64,000 nucleotides of DNA from Dactylellina haptotyla (GCA_031310005.1 CM062387.1:1054001-1118000), one strand, 5' to 3'; shown: positions 39,801 through 53,541, numbered from the stretch's first letter. The notes: generated from the sequence alone by a model not told the origin. Program-made: numbers and translations.

Positions 39801-42648
39801 ATTAATTTAGTATATTTTATATATTATTTATTAATAATAAAAAATTATAATTTTAATTTTTATTATATAGTTATCTTATATATAAATTTTATATTATTTT
39901 AATATTTTTTAAATTTAATAATATAAAAATTAAAATATTATATTATAAAATTTTTTAATACTTATATTAATAAAATAATTATTAAAATCTTTTTATAAAA
40001 ATAAAAATTATTAATAAAATAATATTTTAATAATAAAGATAATCTATTTAAATAAATTTTAAATTTAATATTATTTTATTATAATTATATAATTTAAAAA
40101 ATTTCTTTTATACTCTATATATATTAAATAGTTTTTCTTGCTATTTTAAAATTATAATATAAATTAAATATTTAAATAAATATATTTTATTATAATTAAT
40201 AAATTATTTTATAAAATAATTTATATAGAAATATAATAACAATTATTTATTTATTTATAATAATTTATTACTTATTATATAAGTTATTAATATTATTTTT
40301 AATTAAAAATTTTTAATAATCTTATTTTTAATTAATATAATAATTAATTTATAAAGTATTTATATTATTTTCTTAATAATTTTATTTATATACATATAGG
40401 GCGGATATCTTTATTTTAATTTTATATTTTTATAGAATTTTTATATATTAAAGTATAAAAACTTTTTAATATTTATATTTTTATAATTTTATTATTAAAA
40501 CTTAATTTACTTTTATTATTATAATAAATTATATAAAGTGTATATAATATTTTAAACATTTATTAAAAAACTATACCTATTTTATATAGGTAGTTTTATT
40601 ATAATTATCAATATATATTTAACCTTTGTGTATAATTTATTTATAAATTGGTATATTATTTATATAATAAAATAATTTTAAATAAATTTACTATATTATA
40701 TATATATGTTTTAGTAAGTATAATTTTTTAATAAAAACTAATCTATAATTATAATATATTATATTTTTTTAATATATATATAAAAAATTATACTTTTTTA
40801 AAAAAGTATAAAATCTTAATTTATTTTATAATTTTTTTATTATTTTTTAATTTATATAGTTTAATTTCTTATATTAATATAATAGGTTAATAATTTTAAT
40901 AAAAATTTATTTATAGTTGTATTATTTTATATAATTATTATTATAAACTTATTTATAAATATATTTTGGTTTTGTTTATTTCTAATAATATAATATAATT
41001 GTTAAATATATAGAAACCTATAATAAGATTAAATATGGGTTTTAAAATTAAGAAATTATTTTTAATAATAATATATTTTAATTTAAAATTATTAAAATAT
41101 TTTTAATTAATTTTTAATAAAGCAAAGATTTAATGTTATACTAAATGTATAAAGTATATTATATATAATTAGATAATAAATAGGAATTTAATTTTAATTT
41201 AATTATACTTATAGTTAGTATAATTAAATTATTCTTTAATTTTTTATTTCTATTGAATAAAAGTAGTTATTAAAAATAAATAATATTATATTTTTAAAAT
41301 TTAATTATTTATTTTAAAATTTATATATTATTTATTATAAATAATAGAAAAATTCATTCTTTTAATAATATTAATTTTATATATATAAATTACATTATAA
41401 TATAAAAAATTATAGTGTAAATAATAATAATAATTTCTTTTTTTTATTAAAATTAAAATAAAAATAAAGATTTTAATAATAATTTTTATATATTTAATTT
41501 TATTATAATTACTATATAAAAAATAATTTTTAATTTTTATATTTATAAAGTGATATAAAGTTATTAATATTAATGTTTAATATAATTTTGTTAAAATATA
41601 TTTTTTATTATTATTTTATATATTTTATATTTTATATATTATTATTATTTTTTATAATTTATTATATATTTCTATTTATATTTATTTTTATTTTTAAATA
41701 TAACAATTACTACTATAATTATAATTAAAATTTATATTTTTTTAATTTAATTATAATTTTATAAAAATCAATTATATTTTTTTATAAAAAATTTCTTAAT
41801 ATAAAATTTTAAAAGTTTTAATATTTTATTTAGCATTTTAAATAATATAATAATTATAAAAATTATATAAATATTATAATTAATTTATTTTCAAAGGTAT
41901 AGAAAAATTTTATAATAATATTAAAAATATGGTTTTATTAAAAAAAATTTTAATAATAATATATTATTTTTTTTTATATATTTATAGATTTTTTAAATAA
42001 CTTTTATACAACTATATAAAAATTATTATTTTTTAAATTAACAATTAAAGAAAATAATCAAATTTCTAATATTATAATAAATATATAATTATTTAAATAA
42101 AATTAAATTTTAATAATTTCTATTATTTCTATAAAAATTATTAAGTTTATAAAAGTAGAATATATATCATTATACATTAATTACTATATATATTATTTAA
42201 TAATAAATTTAACAATATTATATTTTTATTTTAAAAATAGAATAGTAAAATCTACAGCCTCTATAGATAAAATAATAGTTATTATCATTATTGCAATTAG
42301 TGGGGTAATCTCCAACACAATTAAAAATTTTATTAAAAATTTTTTTATAAAATTATAAAAAATATAGTTTATTTTTAATTATATATATAAATAAAATATA
42401 AGTTATTTAAACCAACTTTAATAATTACTATTATTTGTTATAAACCTATATTTTATTAAAAAAGTTATTATTATTCTATTTATATAAATATAGGAAATTA
42501 AATTTGAATAATAATATATAATATAATATATATAATAATAAAAAAATTTTTATAAATTAGGGATTCTATAACCATTAAAAATATAAATTTTAAAATTTAA
42601 TAAATATTAATAAATAAAAGTTTTTTAAAAATATTAAAACTAATAATA

Positions 42649-42802
42649 TATAAAAATTTTAATTATAATAATATTATTAATTGTATATAAATATGAAATT
42701 AATATTCAATAATCTAAAATTACAATATATCAAATCTATTTTGTAGATACACATACAGAATAGTACAGGTGAACCCAGCTTGTACGATACGTAATCCTTA
42801 CA
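42649..42802. repeat. Middle LTR of C2
   Basis: This is a 154-bp LTR with small internal deletions, including the GGCCTG segment near its right end (TGTACGATACGTAATCCTTA then CA). Its left half is strongly mutated. It joins directly to a partial internal copy at 42803. Confidence 0.88.
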
Positions 42803-45416
42803 AAAATAATTTATTTAAATAAATTTTAAATTTAATATTATTTTATTATAATTATATAATTTAAATTTTTTTTTTTTTATATTTTATATATACTAAATAG
42901 TTTCTTTTATTATTCCTTTAAAATTATAATATAAATTAAATATTTAAATAAATACATCCTATTATAATTAATAAATTATTTATAAAATAATTTATATAAA
43001 AACATAATAACAATCTACCCATTTACTTATATATATAATAATTTATTATTTATTACACAAACTATTAATATTACTTTTAATTAAAAGATTTTTAATAATC
43101 CTATTTTAATTAATATGGTTATAACCAGTTTATAAAATATTTATATTATTTTTTTAATAATATTATTTTATTTATATATATATAAAATAAATATTTTTAT
43201 TTTAATTTTATATTTTTTATAAAATTTTTATATATTAAAATATAAGAATTTCTTTATATTATCTATTTATATTTTTATAATTTTATTATTAAAATCTAAT
43301 TTATTTTATTATTATAATAAATTATATAAAATATATAAAATATTTTAAATATTTATTAAAAAATTATACCTACCTTATATAAGTAATTTTATTTATAATT
43401 ATAAATATATATTTAATTTTTATATATAATTTATTTATAAAATTAATATATTATTTATATAATAAAATAATTTTAAATAAATTTATTATATTTATATATA
43501 TATACTTTAATAAATATAACTTTTTAATAAAAATTAATTTATAATTATAATATACTATACTCTTTTCTAATACGCATAATTTATATAAAATTATATTTTT
43601 TTAAAAATATAAAAATTTTAATTTATTTTATAACTCTTTTTTACTATTTTTAGTTTATATAATTTAATTTTCTATATTAATATAATAAATTAATAATTTT
43701 AATAAAAAATTTATTTATAATTATATTTTATCACCATAAATTTATTTATAAATATATTTTAATTTTATTCACCTTTAACAATATAATATAACTATTAAAC
43801 ATATAAAAATTTATAATAAAATTAAATATAAATTTAAAATTAGAAAATTATTTTTTAATAATAATCTATTTTAATTTAAAAGTTATTAAAATATTTTTAA
43901 TTAGTTTTCTAATAAAATAAAAATTTAATATTATATTAAACATATAAAATATATTATATACAACTAAATAGAAATTTTAATTTTAATTTATTATATTTAT
44001 AAACTAACATTATTAAATTATCTTTTAATTTAATTTTTATTTTATTAAATAAAAATAACTAAAAAATAAATAATATCATATTTTTAAATTTAATTACTTA
44101 CTTTAAAATCTATATATTATTTATTATAAATAATAAAAAATTTATTTTTCTAATAATATTAATTTTATATACATAAATTATATTATAATATAAAAATAAT
44201 AATAATAATCTTTTTCTTATTAAAATTAAAATAAAAATAAAAATTTTAATAATAATTTTTTATATATCTAATTTTATTATAATTATTATATAAAATAATT
44301 TTTAGTTTCTTATATTTATAAAATAATAAAATTATTAATACTAACATAATATAATTAAATAAAATATATTTTTATTACTATTTTATATATTTTTATATAT
44401 TATTATTATTTTATTATAATTTATTATATATTCTATTTTATTTATTTTATTTTTAAATATAACAATTACTACTATAATTATAATTAAAAATTTATATATT
44501 TTTAAAATTAATATTTTTTTTAATTTAATTATAATTTATAAAAATCAATTATATTTTTTTAAAAAAAAATTTTACTTAATATAAAATTTTAAAAGTTTTA
44601 ATATTTTATTTATTTTAAATAATATAATAATAAAAATATATAATATTTTAATTTGTTTTTAAAAATATAAGAAATTTTATAGTAATATTAAAAAATATAA
44701 TTTTATTAAAATTTTTAAAGAATAATATATATATTTTTTTTATATATTTTATAAATTTTTAAATAATTTTTAAATAATTTTATAAAAATTATTATTTTTT
44801 AAATTAATAATTAAAGAAAATAATTAAATTTTTAATATTATAATAAATATATAATTATTTATTAGAATTGAGTTTGATAATTTTTATTATTTTTATAAAT
44901 TATTAAGCCTATAAAAATAAAATATATATTATTATATATTAATATTATATATATTATTTGATAATAAATTTAATAATATTATATTTTGTTTTAAAAATAA
45001 GATAATAAATTTATAGTTTTTATAAATAGAATAATAATTATTATTATTATTATTATAATTAATAAAATAACTTTTAACGTAGTTGGAAATTTTATTAAAT
45101 TTTTTTATAAAATTATAAAAATATAATTTATTTTTAATTATATATATATAAATAAAGTATAAGTTATTTAAATCAATTTTAATAATAATTATTATTTATT
45201 ATAAATTTATATTTTGTTAGAAAGGTTACTATTATTTTATTTGTATAAATATAAAAAATTAAATTTGGATAATAATATATAATATAATATATATAATAAT
45301 AAAAAAAATTTTATAGATTAAAAATTTTATAATTATTAAAAATATAAACTTTAAAATTTAATAAATATTAATAAATAAAAACCTTCCAAAAATATTAAAA
45401 AATAATATTAATAATA
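42803..45416. repeat. Partial second internal copy within C2
   Basis: These 2614 bp align with about 40040-42648 of the same element and with 13909-16527 of C1. The copy begins abruptly inside the internal region at an AAAATAATTTATTTAAATAA stretch. It has diverged from the first copy by many transitions, so it was present while RIP was still acting. Confidence 0.85.
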
Positions 45417-45583
45417 TATAAAAACTTCAATTATAACAATATTATTAATTATATATAAATATAAATTTATAAAATTAATATTTAATAATCTAAAATTATA
45501 ATATATTAAATCTGTTTTGTAAATATATATATAGAGTGGTATGGGCGAACCTGGCCTGTACGGCCTGATACGTAATCCTTACA
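45417..45583. repeat. Right LTR of C2
   Basis: This 167-bp LTR has the best preserved right half of the family: GAGTGGTATGGGCGAACCTG then GCCTGTACGGCCTGATACG and AATCCTTACA. It is followed immediately by GTTAT, the target-site duplication. Confidence 0.92.
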
Positions 45584-45588
45584 GTTAT

Positions 45589-46440
45589 AAATTAATATAA
45601 TAATTATTTAATTTTTTTTTTTTTAATATATATACAATTAATTAATAATTTAAATATATTACTATTATTAATATATTTTTTATCTAATATTTAATTTTTT
45701 TAATAATTTATAATATATAAATTATTTTGAGGTTTATGGGCTAATATTTAATTTCTATATTTTTTAATAATTTAGATAAAAAGGTTACTAATTAAATTAA
45801 TAATTAATTAAATATATTTTTATAAATTATATTTTTTTTATATAGTATATTATAATATTAAAGTTTTTAATTAAAATATTTATATTTATAAATAATAATT
45901 TAATATTATTTAAATAATATAGAAATAATATTTTTAAAAATATTAATTAAATATAGTTATATATTTTTTAGATTTTGGAATTTTTTAAGTATTTAATTAA
46001 TATTTTAATAAAAAAAAATATAATTTTATCTAATATAAATTTATTTTATTTATTTTTCTATAAAAATCTTATTATTAGTTGGTTTTTTAAGGGTTGTTTT
46101 AACTTTATTGTTTATGTTCAATTTTTTTTTTGATTTAGGTAATTATATTTATTTAAATATATTTTATAATAATTTAATTTTTAGCTTTATTAGTAGCTTA
46201 AACATTATTATAAATAATAAATAATAGTTTTAAAAATATTTTATTATATTAATATATATTTTTAGATTATATAAAATATATAAAAATTTTATTTTTTTAA
46301 TAATTATTAACTATTATTATATATATATTAAAATGGTTAACTAAGAATAATATAATTATAAAATTTAATATAATATTTTTTAAATATTAACATTATATTA
46401 TATTTATTTAATATAAATAATATTTTTTTATTTAATTAAA
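45589..46440. other. AT-rich relic, nothing recognised
   Basis: This is downstream, on the minus strand, of the reverse transcriptase motif at 46565-46590. A short less mutated patch at 46075-46140 (ATTAGTTGGTTTTTTAAGGG) does not give a recognisable product. Confidence 0.5.
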
Positions 46441-46499
46441 TATAATTTAATTGATTATATTTATATTTTAATTTTTAAAATTTAATTAATTACTTTATT

Positions 46500-47215
46500 T
46501 ATAAAGTATATTTTATTATATATCTTTAATAATGTTTATATTATAATTTTAAGTTTTGATTTTCCAATTATATCGTCTACATACAATTTAGCCTATAATA
46601 ACTTAATTAATATATATTTAATTTTTTTTTTAAATATTATATATTATGAAATATACTTATTAAAATAATATACATTTTATTACTATTTTAATATAATATT
46701 ATAATTAATTTCCATTAATTCTATAAATATATATTTAATTAATAAAATAATACTAATAAAATATAATAAAATATAGCAAAATATTTTTTTAATTAATTAA
46801 TTATTTTTATAATTAATATTATTATAATTAAATTGAACTTAATAATACTATTTAATTTATAATAATAAGAATTCTTTAATTAAACTATTATATATTTTAC
46901 CTTTAAAAATAATATTTTAATATATATTTATTTAAAATATATTATTTATTTAATTTATTATTATAGTAGGGTAACCAAGCTTTATTTTAATATTCAAATT
47001 GTTAAATTTAATATAGTATATATTAATATCACACTTACGTTTAAACTCAGATATTATATTTTTTTTTAATTAAGGTATTAATTTTATAATCTTAATAATA
47101 AAATCAAATTTGGTTAATATTAATTTATAGGATTTTGGTAGTCTTTTATCATTTTTAATAATATTTTTTAAAATTTTTATTAATTTTAAGTTGTAATTAA
47201 AATAAATTATAAAAT
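46500..47215 (-). pseudogene. Reverse transcriptase relic of another retroelement, LYVDDII box intact
   Basis: On the minus strand TTGTATGTAGACGATATAAT (46586 downward) encodes LYVDDII followed by GKSKLKI. This is a reverse transcriptase catalytic box with both aspartates present. Further upstream in transcription (47215 to about 46950) a frame of about 90 codons with a single stop reads NDKRLPKSYKLILTKFDFII and, later, ISEFKRKCDINIYYIKFNNL and IKIKLGYPTI. This is unusually protein-like for the window, although I cannot name its family. YVDD is usual in copia and also occurs in other reverse transcriptases. The frame between the two parts is broken. It is not family G, whose box is YLDD. Confidence 0.45.
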
Positions 47216-49300
47216 TTTATTTATTTATATAAAATATGCTCTCTTATAATTTAATCTAAGTATTTAATTAAATAGTTTAAATATCTTATTAAATAATATT
47301 AGTTTAATTAGTATTTATTTAAAAGTATTTAGTATATTATTATAGTAATTGGTTATTATAATTTTGGAATATTTTTTATTAATTATTTTATATAATATTA
47401 TTATATTTTAGTATTTAGGAAAATAATTATTAATTTTTATAATTTATAATTATTTTTTTAAAATAAAAATTATTTTTAGTAAAAATTAATTCTTAATATA
47501 TTAATTATATAAACTTTTATATTTTTAAATAATAATATTCGTCTGATGACTTTGATTTTAATATTTAATTTTAGATATTATCTTAATTTATATTTAATAA
47601 ATTAATATTATTAATAATTAGTAGCTTAACTATTATTCTAACTCTTTTATAATAATCTAATATGTTTTTAATTAATTATTACTTATTTTAACTATTATTG
47701 TGTATTTGGAATTGGGTATTATTAGTGATTATTTATTTAAATTTTTGAAATTAAAATATATTTTTATTTTATAGGTATTAGATATAGTTTTATTATAGGT
47801 ATCAATTTAATTATAGATATTAATTTTTTTAATTTTGGTATATAATTTATATATTAATTTTTAATCTTTACATATAATAATGAAGATTATAAGAAAATTT
47901 TATTTAATTTTTATATTTTTATAAATATATTTAAATATCCTATGGTTATGTGCTTTATTAATTTATTATAAAATAAAATATTTATTATATTTATAACAGG
48001 TAATATAATTAAAATCTTTTTTAATTTAATAATTTTGATATTGTAATAGTTATTTTTAAAAGTTTGTTTTAATTTCTTTATTACTATTATTATTATTATT
48101 TTTATAAAAATTCTATTATTAGATATTTTAATATTTAATATATTTAAATTATTTTTAAACTATAATAGCCAAAGTATATATTTATAAATATTTAATTTAA
48201 TTTGTTATATTTTATATCTTTAGTAATATTTATAAATATTTTTGTAAATAATTATTTTTAACCTTTGTATATTACTATATTTAATAGTTTAAATTATTAT
48301 AATTAAAATAACTTTATAATAGTTTACTTAATTATTTTTAAATTTATTATTTATATAGCCCTTATTGTATTTGGGCTAAAATAGTATTAATAATTAAATT
48401 TTTAATTATTTTTATTTACTTTAAAAATTTTATAATTTTTTTATTTTATTTTATAATTTTATCTTTATTTTTATTTTTGATAAAATATTTATTAATTTTT
48501 TATTTTTTTATGTTTATATTAGATAAGCTTTTATAATTATTATTATTATTATTATTAGTAAAATATTTTTAACTTTATGTTTGTAATTATATTTATAATA
48601 TTTATTATAATATTTATTATATTATTTTTTAATTTATTAAAATTTAAATTATAATTATAAGTTATATTATTTTTTTATTAGTTTTATTTTTAACTATTTA
48701 TTTAAAATATTTTACAATTTTTATAAGGTTTTCTTATTATTTAAAATAATAAATTATATAATAATTATTATAATATATAATTTTAGTATTTTATATATAT
48801 TTTATATTAAAATTATTATATATTATTTTTAAATAAAATAATTATTTAATATTTTATAGTTATATTTATATATAATCTTTTTTTATAAATATTTTACTAA
48901 ATTTTTACCCTTTCTAATATTATTTACTATAAAAATAAATATATTAAAAATAATTCTATTTTTACTAAAATCTAGTTTAAAATAATTTATTAATTTTATA
49001 ATTTATTTATTTAAATTTAGACTAAATTTAAAAATTATTTTTATATAATTATTTAATTTTTATTAATATTAAAATAAAACTATATTATATAAATAATTTA
49101 AAAAAATAATTTAATTAATTTAAGCTTTTATATAATTATTTAATTATATATTTTATTTATAAATAAATTTATATTTTTATAAATTAAATTATACTTATTT
49201 ATCATTATTGAATTTTTGGGGTATAAGTTTGAATAATCTAACTAAAAATATTTAATTAAATTGGGTTTTAATTTTTGATCTTGTTTTAATTTATATTATT
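47216..49300. other. AT-rich relic, nothing recognised
   Basis: This 2-kb stretch has a few GC-retaining patches, for example CGTCTGATGACTTTGATTTT near 47540, but no frame or repeat I can support. It probably belongs to the same old element as the reverse transcriptase relic. Confidence 0.5.
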
Positions 49301-49309
49301 AATTTAAAA

Positions 49310-49730
49310 AAAAAAAAATTTAGGTTTGGCTTAGGTAGTAATAGATTGTATAATAATTTTAGTAGTTTTGATAGGCCTCCTGGTAGATTTTCGCCTTTAA
49401 GCGATAGACTATAGAGGTTATATGATAGGTTTGGTGGATTTAATAATAATCCTTTAAATAATAATTTTTATAAGTTATAAAATGGTTTTGGAAATTTTTT
49501 AATAATAATTTTTTAAATAATAAAAATGGTGGCAATTTTTTGAATAACCACTTATAAAAATTATATAAATTATATAATTTTTTATATTTATATAGGTCTA
49601 GCTCGGGTAATCCAACAGGTAGTAATAGTCTAAGTAGACCTAGCAGTTTAAACAATCCATTATAATATTTATATAAACCATTTAATAATTTATCAATTTT
49701 GTAAGATATTTTTAAATGAATATTATAAAT
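49310..49730 (+). pseudogene. Low-complexity coding relic, Asn/Gly-rich on plus, Leu-rich on minus
   Basis: Plus-strand translation from 49335 gives FGLGSNRLYNNFSSFDRPPG, then RFSPLSDRL and, after a TAG in place of Gln, RLYDRFGGFNNNPLNNNF. After a one-base shift near 49497 it continues NNKNGGNFLNNH and RSSSGNPTGSNSLSRPSSLN. Stops fall where Gln codons would stand, as expected from C-to-T change. The minus strand is also nearly open (GLLLNPPNLSYNLYSLSLKG, and the 71-codon frame 49440-49655 with LLGLLRLLLPVGLPELDLYK), so the strand is unsettled. I favour plus because its sequence is diverse and hydrophilic. No known domain is recognised. It could be the disordered part of a Gag or a captured gene fragment. 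Confidence 0.35.
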
Positions 49731-49849
49731 ATTATATTTTAAAAGAATATAAAGTATATTTATTATAAATATTAATATTTTATAATATTTTTTTAAAATA
49801 ATTCTAAATAATTTATTTTATTTAAATAATTGTATTTAATTATTCTAAT

Positions 49850-50400
49850 TATTTTAGTTATTATAATAGTAATTATTATTATTATTCTTATTATAATCTT
49901 AATATAATATTATATATTTATTTTATATATCATTAAATAATGGATTATTTAATAATAGTAATACTTATTATAGGTTATTTGGTGGTATTAATTATCCATA
50001 CACTAATAATTATATCTATTATATTAGTCATTAGCTTACTAATCATTATTTTAACAATCATTTATTTATTTATTTTATTAATTATCATTTTAATCATTCC
50101 AATAGTCATTTACTTGTTGGTTATAACGCCTATTGTAATTATTTTATTTATATTGATTATATCAATCATTTTACCTATAATGATGTTAATACTAGTACAG
50201 TTAAAATATATAGGATCTTAATATCTAATAGTATACTTATTTATGATAATACTAATAGCGTTAACAATACAGCTATTGTTTCTAATAATCCAATAATGAT
50301 ATTAATATTTTATTATTTAGTTTTAATAATTTACTATAGTAATTATGTATTTACCATTAATTTAGTTTTGAATTTATTAATTTTCTTTATTCTTTTTAAT
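49850..50400 (+). pseudogene. Asn/Tyr-rich low-complexity relic
   Basis: On the plus strand one frame reads NYSNYFSYYNSNYYYYSYYN (from about 49855). After a shift near 49938 another reads GLFNNSNTYYRLFGGINYPY and later HFTYNDVNTSTVKIYRILIS, with a single internal stop (TAG for Gln) over about 150 codons. The 94-codon hydrophobic frame at 49940-50221 (MDYLIIVILI..) is the neighbouring frame of the same DNA. The Asn/Tyr content continues the style of 49310-49730, so both may be parts of one ancestral protein. I cannot assign a function. Confidence 0.35.
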
Positions 50401-51780
50401 TTAGGTGGTTTTAGTTTCCACCTTTATTATATATATATTTATATTTATATTATTTAATATATTTAATTTAAAATATAATTTATAGTAACTATTATTATAA
50501 AATTTACTTTTATTAATTAAATTATATAATATTTTAATTATGTTAAATATAGTTTATATAATATTAAATCTAAAATTATTTAATTTAAATTTTATAATAT
50601 AGGTAATAAATATTTTATTAATATCTATAGTTTATATTTAATATTTAATATATAAATTTTAAATTTTAATAATAATAATAATAATTAATTATTAAATTAT
50701 ATCAACATAAATTATATAGTTATAATTATAGCTATTTTTAATAAAATATATTAAATAAAATTATAAAAATTAATTAATAAAATATTATAAATAATTTTTA
50801 GATTAATTATAATATTAATATTATATAATAATTAGAATATATTATATATATATAAATTTTAATAATATTATAAATTAATTAAAGTGATTATAATATTTTT
50901 TAAAGGTTTATATTTATTACTTTAAAATTTAAATTTTCCTCCTCTAATAATTTTATTAATTATATTATTATAATAACTATAATCTTACTTAATACAAATA
51001 TTAATATAATTTATTTTATTATATTTTATAATATTTCTTAATCTATTATTATAACTATTATTATTAATATTATTTAAATTAATAATTAATTTTTTAAATA
51101 AGTAGGTTAGTTTTTTATCTAATTATTTAAAATAATTTTTTATTTTTTAATATTTATAATAAATATTCTTTTATTTACTATTATTTATAAATTAATATAA
51201 TCTATAATTCTTCTAATTACAACTATTACAAATAGTTTTATTTTTAATGATATTTAATTTCTGTTATATATATTTAAACAGGTTATTTTAAAAAATTTAT
51301 AAAATGTTAAAAAATTTAACTATTATTATTTAAATACTAATATTAAAGTTTAGGTGTTGGAGAATGATTATTCTTTATATGCTATATAATTATATTTACT
51401 TTATTTATAAATATAATTTATCCTAATTTATTTTTCAAAACTACTTATTATATACTATTTATTTTAATTAATAATATAAATTTTAAATATTTTAGAATTC
51501 TAAAATATTTATAAATTAAAATTTTTATAATTTAATTTTATTTTTATATATTCTATATATTTTAATAATTTAAAATATTTTTTAAATATAGGTATACTTT
51601 GCTTAATAATATTATTATAAATAAATTATATTTATTTTTTATTAATTTGGTTTATTAAATTCTATTTAGATTATTTAATTAATAATAATATTTTATATAA
51701 TTTATATCTGACTTAGATAATAGTACTCTTATTTATTAATATGCTTTTTTATAATTATTCCATGTATATATATTTAATAT
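50400..51780. other. AT-rich relic, nothing recognised
   Basis: There is no supportable frame, motif or border in this 1.4-kb stretch. A slightly less mutated patch lies near 51340-51380 (AAGTTTAGGTGTTGGAGAAT). Confidence 0.5.
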
Positions 51781-52145
51781 TAAATAATTAAAGCTGATAT
51801 TGGTATTTCTATTATAATTATTATTACATTTATTATTATTTTTATTATTATTATTTTTATTATTATTAAAAATTTTGTTTTTATTGGTTTTGGTTTAATT
51901 ACTATTTTTAGAAATTCTATTTTTATAAGTTTAATAGGTTTAGTAAATTTTATTTTAATAAATTTAATAAATTTAAAAGGTTTTGTTACATTTATATTTT
52001 TAAATTTAATTAGTGTAATTTTTAACTTAACTATTTTGATTTTTTTTATTATATCGATTACTTTAAATATTATTTTAATTATTTTAATTGCTTTTATTAT
52101 TTCCATTAACGTAAATATATTTTTAAATAATTTTCTTATTATTTA
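51780..52145. pseudogene. Region open on both strands, biased composition
   Basis: The minus strand is open for 108 codons (52106-51780, MEIIKAIKIIKIIF.., mostly Ile and Lys). The plus strand is open for about 117 codons (51792-52145, ADIGISIIIIITF..). If Ile codons ATT are taken as mutated Thr codons, the plus strand would be Thr/Ser-rich. If Lys and Ile on the minus strand are mutated Glu and Val, it would be a Val/Glu repeat. Either way the ancestral sequence was a codon-periodic low-complexity tract. No domain is recognised and there is no credible start or regulatory context. It is not a functional gene. Confidence 0.3.
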
Positions 52146-53116
52146 AATAGTTTATATTTCTATATTATACTATTTTTTTTTTTCAATTTTAATTTTTTAA
52201 TAAATTTATTATTTTTTATATTTTATATATTTTTTATATTTTTTTTATTTTTTTATTATTTATTTTATTATTTTTTTTATTATTTTTTTTAATTTATAAT
52301 TTTTAAAGATTAAGGCTTTATTTCTTAAGTTTTTGTAAAAATATTTTTGGTTTATTTTTTAAAATTAAAATTTTTAGTAGTTTAAACTTTTTATTATAAT
52401 TAAAAATGATGAATTTAATTAATTTTTTAAATTTGTATAATAATAGTAATGTAAAGAGGGATTTGCCTTTTTTTTTTAATAAATTAAAATTTTATTTTTT
52501 TAGAGTGTTATTATTACTATCTTTATTATATTAATAATTTTTATCTTTTAATCTATTATTATATTTTATTATTATTTTTATTATATCTATAGTTAAAGAT
52601 AGTTATATCTTTTTAATAATTTTTAATTATTATTTATTTTATTTATTTTAAAAATTTCTCTTTATTTGATATATAGATATTTTATTTATTAGCTAATAAC
52701 TTAATTTTTATTTATTAATATTTTATAAAGTTATTCTTTATCTTTTATTATTATAATATTTTTATTTTTATTATAACTTTCTTTTTATTAAATATTTAAT
52801 TTTTATATTTATAACTAATATAAAATTTTATTTAATAGAATTTTTATATATTTATATATATTTTATTAATTTTATAAGTTTATAATTTATATTTATAATT
52901 ATTTAAAAATTTTTAACTATCTTTATATATTTAATATTTTATAATTATTAATTTTATTTTTTTACTTTATACTTTATCTTATATTCTACTTTATAAAGTA
53001 TTTAATTTTAAATTTAATATTTTAAATCTATCACCTTTAAATGGTATATAAAGTTTTAGTAATATTTAAAAATCTTTATTAGTTATTGGTTTATCTTTTG
53101 CTATTTTAATACTAAT
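52146..53116. other. AT-rich relic, nothing recognised
   Basis: This is mostly poly-T/A-rich sequence. The patch AATGTAAAGAGGGATTTGCC at 52449 retains G but gives no recognisable product. Confidence 0.5.
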
Positions 53117-53400
53117 TTAATAATCAATTTATTAAAATAATTTTTTTAATTTTGATTAAGATTTTTATTAGTATAAAGTTTATGGAGTTTATATTATTTG
53201 CAAATAATAAGAATAAAATTTTAATCTATTATTTAATATTTTAAAAATATTTTTATTAATATAGTATAGTTAATTTTTAATATCTTTAACTCTAACAGTA
53301 ATTACATCTATTTGGTTATTTAAATTATTAATATCTATTTTTAATATTATCTACACTAACTCTTTTACCATATTAGTTATTAATATCCTATCCAAAATTA
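53117..53400 (-). pseudogene. Possible Gag-like or coiled-coil relic
   Basis: A minus-strand frame of about 85 codons with three stops reads LDRILITNMVKELV, then IILKIDINNLNNQIDVITVR and LYYINKNIFKILNNRLKFYS. The regular spacing of Ile/Leu/Val with Asn and Lys suggests a helical coiled coil. It lies upstream, in minus-strand order, of the LYVDDII reverse transcriptase at 46.57 kb, which is where a gag would stand. The link is an inference and no diagnostic residue supports it. Confidence 0.25.
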
Positions 53401-53541
53401 ACATTATAATTAATTTTAATATATTGTTAAATAAATTGTTTTTTATTTGTTATTAGTCTATTGTTAATAATTGGTGATCTACTTTTATTTAAATATTATT
53501 CCTTATATTTTTTATAAAATTTCTATTAGTTTTATTAGATA

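Larger units (their letters stand above)
36674..45583. mobile_element. Compound LTR element C2 with three LTRs
   Basis: This second copy of family C has the structure LTR (36674-36840), internal region, LTR (42649-42802), partial internal region (42803-45416), LTR (45417-45583). The only matching target-site duplication is GTTAT at 36669-36673 and 45584-45588, outside the first and third LTRs. The bases following the middle LTR (AAAAT) do not match. The 8910-bp compound is therefore one insertion, or grew after insertion by recombination between copies. The partial internal copy equals C1 positions 13909-16527. The first internal region lacks about 360 bp that C1 has. No protein motif was recognised. 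Confidence 0.88.

Noticed and set aside
49940-50221. Hydrophobic 94-codon frame resembling a membrane protein
   Set aside because: Ile/Leu/Val codons arise automatically in the frame next to an Asn/Tyr-rich low-complexity tract. There is no start context or conserved motif.
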